A DNA stretch of 64,000 nucleotides from Alkaliphilus sp. B6464 (GCF_018141165.1 NZ_CP058557.1:868001-932000), one strand, 5' to 3'. Shown: positions 27,762 through 37,693, numbered from the stretch's first letter. The notes: generated by a model not told the origin, from the letters alone. Program-made: numbers and translations.

Positions 27762-28298
27762 CTACTCTTCTAATTTTTTTATCGCTTCTGTAAACTCTTC
27801 ACGGGTAACACCATAGTTATTAAGTCTGCTTAAGAATTGCTTAGCGTTTCCATATCCAATTCCTAGTATTTTCCCTAATTCGTCCCTACGATATGCAGCA
27901 CCATCAAAACCAATTAAGCCATTAAACAATAAGTCATTTTGAGTAAATTCATTAGTCTTCTCTATAGATTCACTTCTAGCTTTTTTTAAAGCTAACATAA
28001 TATTTTCTGGTGTGGCATTTTCAATTCCAATATCTCCATTTTTTAAGGCTTGCTCCTTAGGCAGGAAAGCATGTTTACATCCAGGTACTTTAGAAGATAT
28101 AATACCTCTTATTTTTTCACCTGCGAAATCGGGATCTGTAAAAATAATTACTCCTCTTCTTTTAGCCGCTGTCTTTATCCGATCTATAACATGGCTTTGT
28201 AGTGCAAATCCTCCTGTTGTAATAATTTCTGCATCTGTAGCTCTCTTAATAGCTGCTACGTCATCTTTTCCTTCTACAACAATTATTTCTCTTATCAT
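27762..28298 (-). CDS. rnmV: Ribonuclease M5
   Basis: 178 residues, a TOPRIM nuclease: EIIVVEGKDDVAAIK (catalytic Glu) and IIFTDPDFAGEKIR (the D-x-D equivalent), with the typical C-terminal KFLSRLNNYG-like region (AKQFLSRLNNYG). It matures 5S rRNA precursors with ribosomal protein L18. It sits between the YabE-type gene and ksgA. Confidence 0.97.
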   Translation of the reverse strand: MIREIIVVEGKDDVAAIKRATDAEIITTGGFALQSHVIDRIKTAAKRRGVIIFTDPDFAGEKIRGIISSKVPGCKHAFLPKEQALKNGDIGIENATPENIMLALKKARSESIEKTNEFTQNDLLFNGLIGFDGAAYRRDELGKILGIGYGNAKQFLSRLNNYGVTREEFTEAIKKLEE

Positions 28299-28357
28299 GA
28301 CATTCTCCTTTATTTGAATATATTATATTATTATACATGAAATTTGCATAATAAAAC

Positions 28358-28379
28358 AGGTCAGAGAATCCTCTGACCT
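28358..28379 (-). terminator. Terminator of the YabE-type gene
   Basis: Stem AGGTCAGAG / CTCTGACCT with a 4-base loop overlaps the stop codon and is followed by TTTTA on the minus strand. Confidence 0.85.
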
Positions 28380-29412
28380 ATTCTAGTACATATACTTTTA
28401 CTTTTCTTCTACCAAATCTTTTTACTTCTTGGGGGGTTTCGAAGAAAAGATCAACTTTGTTTCCTTTTATAGCACCACCAGTATCTTCTGCACTAGCAAG
28501 GCCATAATGAGAGGTTCCATCAGTGGATTCTATATACAGCTTTGTACCTAAAGGAATAACTTTAGGATCTACAGCTACTACTCCTGGTCTCACCTTAGTA
28601 CCGCTTGCGGTTAGACCATAATATTTATCGCCAGGATTTTTTCCTGTACTACTGTATCCAGCATGATAAGCAGTAGCTGTCATAGTTAACATTTCACTAT
28701 ATTTCCTTGTATCTCCCCTGGAGGTTGCTAATAAGGTCGCTGTTCCTTTTTCAATAATTTCATTAACAGCACCTTCAACTACATTTTCCTCAACAATTTT
28801 CTTAGCAACTTCTACTCCATTTTCATAAAGAACTTCAAGCTTTACTTCTCGTAATCCTTTTTTACCTTCTTGAACTTTTTGAGTTTTTCCTTTCTCTAGG
28901 TCCTTATTGTTTTTAAAGACTGTTTGAAAAGGTAACTCTTGAGTTTCAACTACTACCTCTCGGGTAACTCTGGTTATTGTAACCACATCTCCCTCTCGAA
29001 TAGGCTCCTCTAGCATTGGTTCGATTCTATCTTCTTCCTGAAGTTGTATATTAAGTGAGTCAATTAAGTCTTCTACGTTATTTTCTGCGGTAAGTACATT
29101 CTTTTCAACTGTTCCATCAATAAGCTTTATTTCAAAAGCTCTATGAATAACTATCTTTGTTCCATCCTTTATTTTTTCATTTAAATTTGGAATAACTTTA
29201 TCCCCTTTTTCAATTACAATGTTTTGTTTACGCAGAACATCTTCCACTGTACTCGCTAGAGTTGAAACCTGAATTTCCTGTCCATCATGTGCAATCACAA
29301 TTGTATTTTGAAGCCCGAAAAAGGCTACCCCCAATAACAATAGTGATACTACGACAGCTACAATAAGAGTTTTTTTACTAAAAATCTTATTGCTGCTCAG
29401 GTGACTTTGCAT
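28378..29412 (-). CDS. yabE: YabE-type cell wall protein: DUF348, G5 and 3D domains
   Basis: 344 residues. A short basic N-terminus and one membrane segment (about 15-32) are followed by two DUF348 repeats (about 35-130), a G5 domain (about 140-220) and a C-terminal 3D domain (about 245-344) with the conserved aspartates: VAVDPKVIPLGTKLYI, SAEDTGGAIKGNKVDLFF. 3D domains resemble MltA lytic transglycosylases; relatives include Rpf/Sps resuscitation-type factors. The position next to rnmV-ksgA is conserved. AGGAGGAAG precedes the ATG. Confidence 0.92.
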   Translation of the reverse strand: MQSHLSSNKIFSKKTLIVAVVVSLLLLGVAFFGLQNTIVIAHDGQEIQVSTLASTVEDVLRKQNIVIEKGDKVIPNLNEKIKDGTKIVIHRAFEIKLIDGTVEKNVLTAENNVEDLIDSLNIQLQEEDRIEPMLEEPIREGDVVTITRVTREVVVETQELPFQTVFKNNKDLEKGKTQKVQEGKKGLREVKLEVLYENGVEVAKKIVEENVVEGAVNEIIEKGTATLLATSRGDTRKYSEMLTMTATAYHAGYSSTGKNPGDKYYGLTASGTKVRPGVVAVDPKVIPLGTKLYIESTDGTSHYGLASAEDTGGAIKGNKVDLFFETPQEVKRFGRRKVKVYVLE

Positions 29413-29620
29413 AAAACTTCCTCCTGTTCATTTTTAAATTAAGGATGAAACATTTACTCATTTTATTCTATGTTTTTGTTTTTGTCAACATTATCTGCTA
29501 CATGCTTGTAATGTCAGTAATCAATGGACACTTAGATTATTTCCACAATACTAATTTAATATTCTTATTGCTTTATTCTTCATTATATGAATAAAAATCA
29601 AAAATTACATATTAAAAATG

Positions 29621-29645
29621 AAAAAGCAGATTAACCTGCTTTTTG
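29621..29645 (-). terminator. Terminator of the SLH-domain gene
   Basis: Stem AAAAGCAG / CTGCTTTT with a 6-base loop, 17 bases past the stop. Confidence 0.75.
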
Positions 29646-29661
29646 CTTTAATTATGAAATT

Positions 29662-31008
29662 TTAACTTATTTCTGGAAAAACAACATTTTCTCCAAACCC
29701 ATAATATTTGTATTGCCCATCTATATTAACCTTTGTTTCAACTTCCATAAAGTTTATATTAATCAGCTGCTTAACTATAAGCTTACTATAATGTTTATTC
29801 TCCCTATGGATGTAATATTCTTGCATCATTTTAATATCTGTGTTTTTCAATACCTGTTCTGCTGTCGATCTTACTATAGCTTTGAAGGTTTCTTCCTCCA
29901 TGCCCTCTGGAAATCCTTGTGTTTTCCTAGTTTCCTCCCACATTTCACCTTCAAACATATATTTAAATGTTTCATCCATTGCTTTATTGTACATTTCCAT
30001 AAAAGCCCTTGAGTCTAAATCAACCTTAATAACATAATATTTTTCTCCATCAATTTCTACATCATGACCATATCTCGCGTACATTCCAACTGCTTCTAAT
30101 TGTTCCTTAGAAAACTGTGGTAAACCTTCCTGTGTATTTCTAATTCCTGTTATAGAACCTACCTGCATAATCATAGTATTTAAGTCCACTTTTATCCACC
30201 CTTGGTTTTGTCCTATGTGAATATACATAACTCTATCCTTCATGTATACTTCAGATACTTCTTCTATTAGTTGTCCTTCTATATTTGTGGTATTTTTAGA
30301 GATTGTATATACCGTCCCTGGTGCTTCAAAGATTCCGTCTTGTTCTATTTTGGTAACAGTCAATTCCTCTTCTCCAGTAGGCAATTTAACATTTTGTGTC
30401 ATACCTATTGACCCTTTAAACTTGTATGTATCATAGCCTTTTAACTTATTATCAGCCAACTCAAGAATTTGTGCCGCTGTTAGCCCTTCTCTTACAAAGG
30501 CTTCTTTAAACTTATTTAGCATTTCCACAATCTCTGGCTTAGTAACTACTTTTTGTGGCTCGAATTTTCCTTGACTATCATCTATCAGTCCATATTTAAC
30601 AGCATAAGTAACATATGGTCTTGCCCAGTCTGAAATTTTATTAGCATCTAAAAAGTTGATTTCTGCTTTACTAGCTTCATCCTGATTAATATTAAGTACA
30701 CCTAGTGCTCTAACCAGCATAACTACTGCCTGCTCCTTAGTAACAAATTCTTCTGCATTAAATTTTCCTCTATCCCCAGATATAATTTTTTTATTGAAGG
30801 CAGCTGCTAAATAGGGTATATCCTCCTTTTTTGTTATATCCTTAAAAGGTGGCTCCGAGCCCTGGTCTATTTCTACATTCATTAATTTAATAAGCTCTTT
30901 TACAAAATTAACTCTAGTCATTTTCTGTGGTTGCTGCGCATTGACAAAACCAGATAGCATTAGTATTAAAATTAATGCTACTAAAGTAATTTCTTTTACT
31001 TTTTTCAT
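29662..31008 (-). CDS. Secreted SLH-domain protein with an LppX-like C-terminal region
   Basis: 448 residues from the ATG at 31008 (AAGGAGG upstream). A cleavable signal peptide (about 1-24, ending VNAQQ) is followed by three S-layer homology repeats (about 28-165; e.g. FKDITKKEDIPYLAAAFNKKII and ISDWARPYVTYAVKYGLI). The rest (about 185-448) resembles the lipid-binding DUF6612/LppX-LprG type beta-rich fold, with QDGIFEAPGTVYTISKN and the GQNQGWIKVDL segment. SLH repeats would attach it to secondary cell wall polymer. Its ligand is unknown. Confidence 0.82.
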   Translation of the reverse strand: MKKVKEITLVALILILMLSGFVNAQQPQKMTRVNFVKELIKLMNVEIDQGSEPPFKDITKKEDIPYLAAAFNKKIISGDRGKFNAEEFVTKEQAVVMLVRALGVLNINQDEASKAEINFLDANKISDWARPYVTYAVKYGLIDDSQGKFEPQKVVTKPEIVEMLNKFKEAFVREGLTAAQILELADNKLKGYDTYKFKGSIGMTQNVKLPTGEEELTVTKIEQDGIFEAPGTVYTISKNTTNIEGQLIEEVSEVYMKDRVMYIHIGQNQGWIKVDLNTMIMQVGSITGIRNTQEGLPQFSKEQLEAVGMYARYGHDVEIDGEKYYVIKVDLDSRAFMEMYNKAMDETFKYMFEGEMWEETRKTQGFPEGMEEETFKAIVRSTAEQVLKNTDIKMMQEYYIHRENKHYSKLIVKQLININFMEVETKVNIDGQYKYYGFGENVVFPEIS

Positions 31009-31114
31009 AAATACCCTCCTTCTTTTATAATCCATAGGAAAGTATATTTCTATTTATATTTATATATGCACTTTCTGTAGAATGGGTTTTAATAAAAACA
31101 TCTTGAATTTAAAA

Positions 31115-31138
31115 AGCAGCCTCTTTAAAAGAAGCTGC
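31115..31138 (-). terminator. Terminator of the GntR/ABC operon
   Basis: Stem AGCAGC-TCTTT / AAGA-GCTGC, followed by TTTTTA on the minus strand, just past the permease stop. Confidence 0.75.
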
Positions 31139-31147
31139 CGAAAGTCT

Positions 31148-31960
31148 TTAAAGCTCAACTTTTCGATCGTATATAGCTGTAGTTGCTAAAAATAATAGTA
31201 CAGATGCTCCTATGAGTAAAATTGAAATAATCGAAAAGTCAACGCCTGATAAGCCAACGCCTGGTGTAAGTTGCCAAGTAACATTGGCACCATCAATCAT
31301 CATTCCTTTTTGCACATACGGATTGAATCTAGGTGTGTTTACTAATTCAAGTAATTTAGCTATTATCGTACTCGTTCCATAATTTATAGCTATAAATGCG
31401 ACAAAGGTAATTAATCCTGAAAACTTCTTAAATAATTTTCCTATAACTGCACTTAAAAATGCTATAATAATCGCTAACCCAAAGCCTAATAAAAGAAGAA
31501 TACCTACTTTACCCATCTCCCATACTATTTCAGGAGTGGTACTAATATCTTTTATGGCTACCCAAATATGTTGAAACTGTGAATGCATAAATACAAAAGT
31601 GCCGGTAAATATTAGCGCAATAGCTCCAAGTAGGAAAAACTGTGTTAATAGGGCTAATAGCTTGGAAAGGAAAATAACGTTACCTGTAGTAGGTAGAGAC
31701 ATCATAAAATAGACCGTATTTTCCTTCCATTCACTTCTAATAAAGCTAAAGGCTCTAAAAAACGTGGATAGAGGTACAAAACCTAATATCAACACACTGA
31801 AAACTAAGGATACCTCTATAGGCCAGGATGTTTTAGCTTTATAATATAGAAATAGATTTCCTACTAAAATAAAACCCATAATCAATAAAGTTTCAAATTT
31901 TGTCGCCGCTAAATCCTTTTTATAAAGTGTAGCTAGCTTTTTTCCATTAGAAATTTTCAT
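31148..31960 (-). CDS. ABC-2 type transporter permease (YtrC-like)
   Basis: 270 residues with about six membrane segments in the order of ABC-2 permeases and a short basic C-terminus. It overlaps the ATPase gene upstream by 14 bases, so both are made together. With the GntR regulator and ATPase it forms a ytrA-like operon; such systems respond to cell wall antibiotics in Bacillus, but no substrate can be read from the sequence. Confidence 0.82.
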   Translation of the reverse strand: MKISNGKKLATLYKKDLAATKFETLLIMGFILVGNLFLYYKAKTSWPIEVSLVFSVLILGFVPLSTFFRAFSFIRSEWKENTVYFMMSLPTTGNVIFLSKLLALLTQFFLLGAIALIFTGTFVFMHSQFQHIWVAIKDISTTPEIVWEMGKVGILLLLGFGLAIIIAFLSAVIGKLFKKFSGLITFVAFIAINYGTSTIIAKLLELVNTPRFNPYVQKGMMIDGANVTWQLTPGVGLSGVDFSIISILLIGASVLLFLATTAIYDRKVEL

Positions 31961-32648
31961 TGCGATAGACCTCCTTCATTAATTCTACTAGGGACAAACC
32001 ATTTTCATTTCTTAGCTTCTCTGCTTCACCTTGAAGAATCACTCTTCCACTTCCAATAAACACTGCATCGTCTACTAAGCTTTCAATTTCTTGAATTTCA
32101 TGAGTAGAAATAATAATTGTCTGCTCACCAACCCTATAGTCCCTAATAATAGTTTCGATAATCTTATCACGAGTTAATATATCGATCCCTGATAGGGGTT
32201 CATCTAATAGTACAACCTCTGCATTTCTTGAGAAGCAAAGCAATAGTTTAACCTTTGCTCGCATTCCTTTAGATATTTTCTTTATAACCATATCAGGCTC
32301 TAGCTTTAAAAATTCAATTAGTTCTTTGTATTTTGCCTCATCCCAATCTCCGTAAAACCCACTCATAAAATTTGCTGCGTCTCTAATAGTCATCCAAGGG
32401 TATATATAATCAATCTCTGGTAAATAAGATACTATTTCCCTAGTCTCTTTAGATGGTTTTCTTCCAAATATAAGTATCTCTCCACTATCAGGCTTATTTA
32501 AAGATGCAATCATTTTTAAAGTCGTAGACTTCCCGGAACCATTAGGTCCAAAAAGTCCAATAATTTTCCCTTTAGAATAATTTACTGATATATTATCCAA
32601 GGCTTTAGTGTTACCAAACTGTTTAGATACTCCTTTAAACTCAATCAT
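31947..32648 (-). CDS. ABC transporter ATP-binding protein (YtrB-like)
   Basis: 233 residues. Walker A GPNGSGKST, signature ISKGMRAKV, Walker B VVLLDEPLSGID and the H-loop ISTHEIQE are all intact. The true start is the ATG at 32648, sharing its A with the TAA stop of the GntR gene (TAATG), so translation is coupled. It energises the following permease. Confidence 0.93.
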   Translation of the reverse strand: MIEFKGVSKQFGNTKALDNISVNYSKGKIIGLFGPNGSGKSTTLKMIASLNKPDSGEILIFGRKPSKETREIVSYLPEIDYIYPWMTIRDAANFMSGFYGDWDEAKYKELIEFLKLEPDMVIKKISKGMRAKVKLLLCFSRNAEVVLLDEPLSGIDILTRDKIIETIIRDYRVGEQTIIISTHEIQEIESLVDDAVFIGSGRVILQGEAEKLRNENGLSLVELMKEVYRNENF

Positions 32649-33019
32649 TATTTCTCCTCCTTTAATCTTTTTTGCCATTTGCTAACTAAATCTAGTAACT
32701 TTTCATCCTTATATCCTAAGGACTCTATTTCATGAAAAAAGCTCCGCATGATATTTTCTGCCATTTCTTCCTTAATTTCATCTAACATATCTGGTCTATT
32801 ACAAATAAAAGTTCCTTGGCCCCTTATGGTTTCTACTAAATTCATACTTTCCATCTCCCTATATGCTCTCTGTACTGTATTCGGATTAACCTTTAATTGT
32901 TGTGCAAACTCTCTTTGAGAAAGAATTTTATCACCTATATTAAGTTCTCCTCTAATTAACTGTTTTTTAATATAATCTATGATCTGTAAATAAATTGGCT
33001 TAGAATTATCGAATTCCAT
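32648..33019 (-). CDS. GntR-family repressor, YtrA subfamily
   Basis: 123 residues. The winged-helix region (about 10-75) has the GntR pattern PIYLQIIDYIKKQLIRGEL, LSQREFAQQLKVNPNTVQRAYREME and TIRGQGTFI; the short C-terminal dimerisation tail is typical of YtrA. It is the first gene of a GntR-ATPase-permease operon whose promoter carries a matching palindrome, so autoregulation is very likely. Confidence 0.93.
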   Translation of the reverse strand: MEFDNSKPIYLQIIDYIKKQLIRGELNIGDKILSQREFAQQLKVNPNTVQRAYREMESMNLVETIRGQGTFICNRPDMLDEIKEEMAENIMRSFFHEIESLGYKDEKLLDLVSKWQKRLKEEK

Positions 33020-33043
33020 TTATTTCACCTCGCTATATCGAAA

Positions 33044-33069
33044 TAGTGCACTAGCATCCTAGTACACTA
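33044..33069. promoter_or_regulatory. Palindromic operator of the GntR/YtrA repressor
   Basis: TAGTGCACTAG and CTAGTACACTA form a 10-of-11 inverted repeat with a 4-base spacer, 25 bases upstream of the repressor ATG. It covers the predicted transcription start, so binding would block initiation; typical for YtrA-like regulators. Confidence 0.75.
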
Positions 33070-33071
33070 TT

Positions 33072-33101
33072 ATTATATGTCTATTTTATAATTTTTGTCA
33101 A
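33072..33101 (-). promoter_or_regulatory. Consensus sigma-A promoter of the GntR/ABC operon
   Basis: Minus-strand TTGACA (33096-33101) and TATAAT (33072-33077) are perfect, 18 bases apart. The predicted start falls in the palindrome. Confidence 0.85.
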
Positions 33102-33130
33102 CATATTTACTTGTACTTTCTTAGAGAATA

Positions 33131-33161
33131 AAAAAAGATCAGTTAAATTTCTGATCTTTTT
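33131..33161 (-). terminator. Terminator of the HD-GYP gene
   Basis: Stem AAAAAGATCAG / CTGATCTTTTT with an 8-base loop, just past the stop. Confidence 0.8.
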
Positions 33162-33176
33162 AAAAATATTTTTTAT

Positions 33177-34298
33177 TTAACAAAACTCTACTACATCAAG
33201 ATATTCATATTGATTATGACCTAAATCTAAAATCTGTTCTTCATTTTTCAATTTAATAATAGGACGAAATAAGTTCTGTTTTGGAATAAAAACTATTTCT
33301 CCCTTATCGCCATTGTTAAGTATTACTCCTTGACCTATATAATTTGAAGCCACTCGACGCAGAAATAAATATAAAATATTAGCATCTAATTTATCCATAT
33401 ATTCTGTTTCTAATATTCTAATAGCTTCAAATGGAGTCTTCTTATCACGATAAGGTCTGTCAGAAATTAATGCATTGTACACATCAGCTATAGCAACTAT
33501 TCTGGCGAATAATGGAATCTTATTGTCCTTAAGTCCTAGGGGATATCCACTACCATCCATTCTTTCATGATGAAGTAATACAGCCTTTTTAACCCTATCG
33601 CTAATAAATTCATATCCTTTAATTATTTCATGACTAAAAATAGAATGCTTTTTTAGCTCTAAGAATTCATCATTAGTAAGTTTTCCTTCTTTATTCAACA
33701 ATTTATCATCAACTTGAATTTTACCAATATCAATTAGCATGCCGCTTAAAACTAATTCCTGTAAATCGTTTTCATTTAAATCTAACCATTGCCCAATGGA
33801 GTAGCTTACAAGTGCAACATTGTGACAGTGAGAGTAGGTAATATCGTCTAAATGCTTTACACTTTGCATTAGTTGGAAAACATTTATATTCCCTTTAAAA
33901 AGCTTTAGTGTATCACTGATTCCTTTTTCAATTTCCTGTTGTTCTATCTTTTGTCCTTTAACAAATTTATTGAAGGACTCCTTCAATACCATTTTATTAT
34001 CATTAAACTCATTGATAGATTTAGTAAGCATTTGACTATTTATATCACTTGTCGAAATTTGAACTTTCTCTTTTGTCTGGAGCCTCTCTTTTTTAACCTG
34101 TTCAGTTTCTTCCCTTATAATGCTTACAAATAAGACGTTATGTTGATTAAGTGATCTTTTAATTTTAAATGCCTCGTTAATTTTAAATCCTTCTGCCAAT
34201 AAAATTTCCCCATTTGAACCTAAGATATCTTTGGCTATAACCATCCCATTTTCAATATCCTTAACAAATATTTGACTGTATCCACTTTTTTTATTCAT
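33177..34298 (-). CDS. HD-GYP domain protein (probable cyclic-di-GMP phosphodiesterase)
   Basis: 373 residues. An N-terminal region (1-110) of unclear fold is followed by an HD-GYP domain (about 140-320): the H-N-V-A-L-V-S pattern, MLIDIGKIQV (in the H-D position the residues read I-D, so the usual HD is altered to ID), LLHHERMDGSGYPLG and the GYP-like G-Y-P. Because the first metal-binding His is replaced, catalysis by the usual mechanism is doubtful. It has no membrane segment. It may hydrolyse or only sense cyclic di-nucleotides. Confidence 0.82.
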   Translation of the reverse strand: MNKKSGYSQIFVKDIENGMVIAKDILGSNGEILLAEGFKINEAFKIKRSLNQHNVLFVSIIREETEQVKKERLQTKEKVQISTSDINSQMLTKSINEFNDNKMVLKESFNKFVKGQKIEQQEIEKGISDTLKLFKGNINVFQLMQSVKHLDDITYSHCHNVALVSYSIGQWLDLNENDLQELVLSGMLIDIGKIQVDDKLLNKEGKLTNDEFLELKKHSIFSHEIIKGYEFISDRVKKAVLLHHERMDGSGYPLGLKDNKIPLFARIVAIADVYNALISDRPYRDKKTPFEAIRILETEYMDKLDANILYLFLRRVASNYIGQGVILNNGDKGEIVFIPKQNLFRPIIKLKNEEQILDLGHNQYEYLDVVEFC

Positions 34299-34407
34299 CC
34301 TGATACCCCCGAATATCTTTATGTAGTTTTAAGACTAGCAATTAAAAGCCTTTTCAGAATTATATCACAAAATTTAGAAAAATTGGTAAATAGTATTTTT
34401 AAAATTA

Positions 34408-34467
34408 AAGAGTCGCGACTATCGACCTACAATTATAGCTTTTGTAGGGGATAGTCTGCGACTCTTT
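34408..34467 (-). terminator. Long terminator hairpin of the metG-tatD operon
   Basis: About 25 bp of stem (AAAGAGTCGC-ACTATC-CCTACAA and its complement), just past the tatD stop. Confidence 0.85.
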
Positions 34468-34479
34468 ATAATACTATTA

Positions 34480-35247
34480 TTAATCAATACGGAACAATTT
34501 TTTAGCATTTAATGTAGTTTGGTGCGCTACTTCCTCAAAAGATATTCCCTTCGCCTCTGCTATTTTTTCTGCAACAAGCTTTACGTAGGCCGGTTCGTTT
34601 CTTTTCCCACGATGTGGTGTAGGTGTTAAATACGGACTATCAGTTTCTACTAGAAGCCATTCTAGTGGAATTTCTCTAGCTACATCATATGTTTTTCTAG
34701 CATTATTAAATGTAACTGGTCCTGCTAACGAAATATAGACACCCATTTTTATATATTCTCTTGCCATTTCTACACTACTAGCATAGCAATGCATTACACA
34801 GCCAAGACTACCTACATCATATTCCTTTAAAATGTTAAAGGTTTCTTCGTGAGCATCTCTATCATGGATAATTATAGGAAGATTAACTTCCTTAGCAAGT
34901 TCTATTTGTCTTCTAAACCACTTTCTTTGCTCATCTCTTGGGGAATGATCATAATAGAAATCTAAACCGATTTCTCCTATAGCAACCACCTTTTCTTTAT
35001 TACTTAGAGCTTTAAGTACCTCTATAGTATCTTCATCCATATCCTTTACGTCATGAGGATGTACCCCTACAGCTGCGTATATCATACTATGTTTTTGAGC
35101 TAAATTAACTGCCCTTATTGAAGTATTTAAGTCTGCTCCAGGGTTAAGTATATATTGTATTCCACTTTCCTTAGCCCTAGTTATAATGCTATCTCTGTCC
35201 TTATCGAAACGTTCATCGTCCAAATGGGCATGACTATCAAAAACCAT
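34480..35247 (-). CDS. TatD family metal-dependent DNase
   Basis: 255 residues, TIM-barrel metallohydrolase. Motifs: MVFDSHAHLDDERF (His-x-His), VAIGEIGLDFYYD (Glu), IIHDRDAHE and VETDSPYLTPTPHRGKRNEP. In Firmicutes it is YabD (YcfH) encoded next to metS, as here, 12 bases after metG. Confidence 0.95.
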   Translation of the reverse strand: MVFDSHAHLDDERFDKDRDSIITRAKESGIQYILNPGADLNTSIRAVNLAQKHSMIYAAVGVHPHDVKDMDEDTIEVLKALSNKEKVVAIGEIGLDFYYDHSPRDEQRKWFRRQIELAKEVNLPIIIHDRDAHEETFNILKEYDVGSLGCVMHCYASSVEMAREYIKMGVYISLAGPVTFNNARKTYDVAREIPLEWLLVETDSPYLTPTPHRGKRNEPAYVKLVAEKIAEAKGISFEEVAHQTTLNAKKLFRID

Positions 35248-35259
35248 GTTTTTTCCTCC

Positions 35260-37215
35260 TTAGCTAATAGCAGTACCACTGGCAATGTCCTTATCCACTG
35301 TACCCAATACTAGCTTTTCATCGTTAGATGCAGCAAGTATCATGCCGTGGGATTCTATACCACGGAGCTTTACAGGTTTTAAGTTAGCCACTAGCATAAC
35401 TGTTTTTCCAACCAACTCCTCTGATTTATAATGGGCAGCTATACCTGATACTACCTGTCTTCTTTCATTGCCTACCTGTAACTGCAATACTAAAAGTCTA
35501 TCTGCCTTAGGGTGTTTTTCTGCTTCTAGTACCTTCGCTACTCTAAGCTCTACCTTATCGAAGTCATCGATAGTTATTTGTTCTTTTGGCTCGATAATAA
35601 CTTCTTCTTCTTGAACTCCACTTATTTTTTCAAGGTAAGTAGCATTAATATTTTTTAATTCCTCTATTTCCTTATCTATATCTAGTCTTGGGAATAAAGC
35701 ATCCCCTTTTCTTACATTTATGCCAGTTGGAGTTTTGCCAAAGTTAAATGTATCCTCCCACTGAGTTCCTTGTCCTTCATCAATTCCTAGCTGTGTCCAA
35801 ATTTTAATAGTAGTAGACTCCATGAATGGCTTTATTAATACAGAAATAATTCTAATAGAGTCTGCTAGATTATAAAGTACTGTATTTAATCTTTCTTTAT
35901 TAGCGTCATCCTTTGCAAGTACCCAAGGTGAGGTTTCATCTATATATTTATTTGTTCTACGAACTACCTTCCAGATTTCCTCTAACCCATCATGAAACTG
36001 TAGCTTATTAATTGCTTCTTCTACTTTGCTAGCAGCACCTGTTGCAATAGATTTTAAATCTTGGTCGAATTCACCTGCTTCTTTAGCCTCTGGAATAATT
36101 CCACCATTATATTTTTCAATCATAGATATAGTTCTGCTTACAAGATTTCCTAGATCATTTGCAAGGTCAGAGTTTAAACGACTAATAAAGTTTCTATTAG
36201 TGTAATTACCATCTTGCCCAAAAGTAAACTCTCTTAAAAGGAAGTATTTAATAGCATCTAATCCATAACGCTCTATTAGTGGCTCTGGATAGACTATATT
36301 TCCTTTTGATTTTGACATTTTATCAGCACCAAATAATATCCAGCCATGTCCATATACCATTTTAGGTAGTGGAACTTCTAGGGCCATAAGTATTGCTGGC
36401 CAAATGATTGTATGGAATCTAATTATTTCTTTACCTACTAAATGAACATCAGCGGGCCAATATTTGTTAAACATTTCTTCATTTTCTGACCCATATCCAA
36501 GTGCAGTAATATAGTTACATACTGCATCAAACCATACATATATTATATGTTTTTGGTCGAATGGTACTGGTATACCCCAATCAAAACTAGTACGAGATAC
36601 ACAAAGGTCTTCTAGCCCTGGCTTTAAAAAGTTATTTACCATTTCATTTTTTCTAGACTCTGGATAGCAAATTTCTGGATGTTCTTCAAAGTATTTAATT
36701 AATCTATCTTGATACTTTGATAGTTTAAAAAAGTATGCTTCTTCCTTTGCTAGATGTGCTGGACGATTACAGTCTGGACATACATGACCTTCGTTTAATT
36801 GTGTTTCTGTCCAAAAAGACTCGCAAGGTGTACAGTACCAGCCTTCATATTCGCTTTTGTAAATATCTCCTTTATCGTATAATTTTTGGAAAATATTTTG
36901 TACTCTTTGCTTGTGTTCTTCGTCAGTAGTACGTATAAAGGTATCGTAGGAAATATCCATTCTGCTCCATAAATCTTTAATCTCGTCTACTATTTTGTCT
37001 AAGTACTCCTTTGGAGTTACTCCTGCCTTTTGAGCAGCTTCTTGTATTTTTTCTCCGTGCTCATCTGTACCTGTTAAAAATTTTACATCGTAGCCTGTAA
37101 ATCTTTTAAATCTAGCTAACACGTCAGCTGCTACTGTTGTATAGGTATGTCCTATATGAAGTCTTCCACTAGGATAATATATTGGTGTCGTTAAATAAAA
37201 TTTTCCTTTGCTCAT
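35260..37215 (-). CDS. metG: Methionyl-tRNA synthetase
   Basis: 651 residues. Class I synthetase: HIGH motif [17 protein letters not shown] motif, a Cys-rich zinc loop (CTPCES...CPDCN), the anticodon-binding helical domain and a C-terminal EMAP-type tRNA-binding domain (about 545-651). The true start is the ATG at 37215 with AGGAGG 7 bases upstream; the reading frame extends further into the T-box leader, which is not coding. Downstream is tatD. Confidence 0.97.
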   Translation of the reverse strand: MSKGKFYLTTPIYYPSGRLHIGHTYTTVAADVLARFKRFTGYDVKFLTGTDEHGEKIQEAAQKAGVTPKEYLDKIVDEIKDLWSRMDISYDTFIRTTDEEHKQRVQNIFQKLYDKGDIYKSEYEGWYCTPCESFWTETQLNEGHVCPDCNRPAHLAKEEAYFFKLSKYQDRLIKYFEEHPEICYPESRKNEMVNNFLKPGLEDLCVSRTSFDWGIPVPFDQKHIIYVWFDAVCNYITALGYGSENEEMFNKYWPADVHLVGKEIIRFHTIIWPAILMALEVPLPKMVYGHGWILFGADKMSKSKGNIVYPEPLIERYGLDAIKYFLLREFTFGQDGNYTNRNFISRLNSDLANDLGNLVSRTISMIEKYNGGIIPEAKEAGEFDQDLKSIATGAASKVEEAINKLQFHDGLEEIWKVVRRTNKYIDETSPWVLAKDDANKERLNTVLYNLADSIRIISVLIKPFMESTTIKIWTQLGIDEGQGTQWEDTFNFGKTPTGINVRKGDALFPRLDIDKEIEELKNINATYLEKISGVQEEEVIIEPKEQITIDDFDKVELRVAKVLEAEKHPKADRLLVLQLQVGNERRQVVSGIAAHYKSEELVGKTVMLVANLKPVKLRGIESHGMILAASNDEKLVLGTVDKDIASGTAIS

Positions 37216-37243
37216 TTTCATTCCTCCTGTTTTTTTATAAAAC

Positions 37244-37508
37244 AAATCCCCGTCCCTAAAAATATAGGGACGAGGATATACTCGCGCTACCACCCTAGTT
37301 TATTATTATCTTACGACAATAAACTTAGTAAGTGATGATTATCACCTTGCAAGGCTAACGGGTGCAAATCCGGCATAGTCTAAAAACTACAAAAGCTTCT
37401 CAACCATGAAGTTCAGGGGCCATCTTCAGTCGCTTTATTAGTACCGGCTTTCACCTTACCCGGCTCTCTGCTACTAACTCTGTAAACCTACTCTTCCCGT
37501 CATTACTT
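37244..37508 (-). promoter_or_regulatory. T-box leader of metG (methionine specifier)
   Basis: On the minus strand: Stem I with AGAGAGCCGG, GGTGAAAGCCGG, a specifier region GAAGATGGCCCCTGAAC containing ATG (Met), then the antiterminator bulge AGGGTGGTAGCGCG at 37283-37296 and a terminator hairpin (CGTCCCTA / TAGGGACG, 37246-37275) followed by TTTGTTTT. Uncharged tRNA-Met would favour read-through into metG. Confidence 0.93.
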
Positions 37509-37529
37509 TTACATATAGTATTATACAAT

Positions 37530-37558
37530 AATATATTAAATTATACCCACAATGTCAA
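37530..37558 (-). promoter_or_regulatory. Sigma-A promoter of the T-box/metG transcript
   Basis: Minus-strand TTGACA (37553-37558) and TATATT (37530-37535), spacing 17; the start site fits just ahead of the T-box. Confidence 0.7.
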
Positions 37559-37693
37559 CTAACTTAACCTTTATAATCGACAAAAATATTTTTTGTGTCT
37601 AAATACCTATTGACATAAAACGCTTTCTCCTGTGAAATATTACTATGGCGAATTATTATTTGAAAAAGACAATATGGTAAGGGTGAAAAACAG

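Noticed and set aside
37216-37293. Upstream extension of metG giving a longer N-terminus
   Set aside because: These codons overlap the T-box terminator hairpin; the ATG at 37215 has the ribosome binding site.
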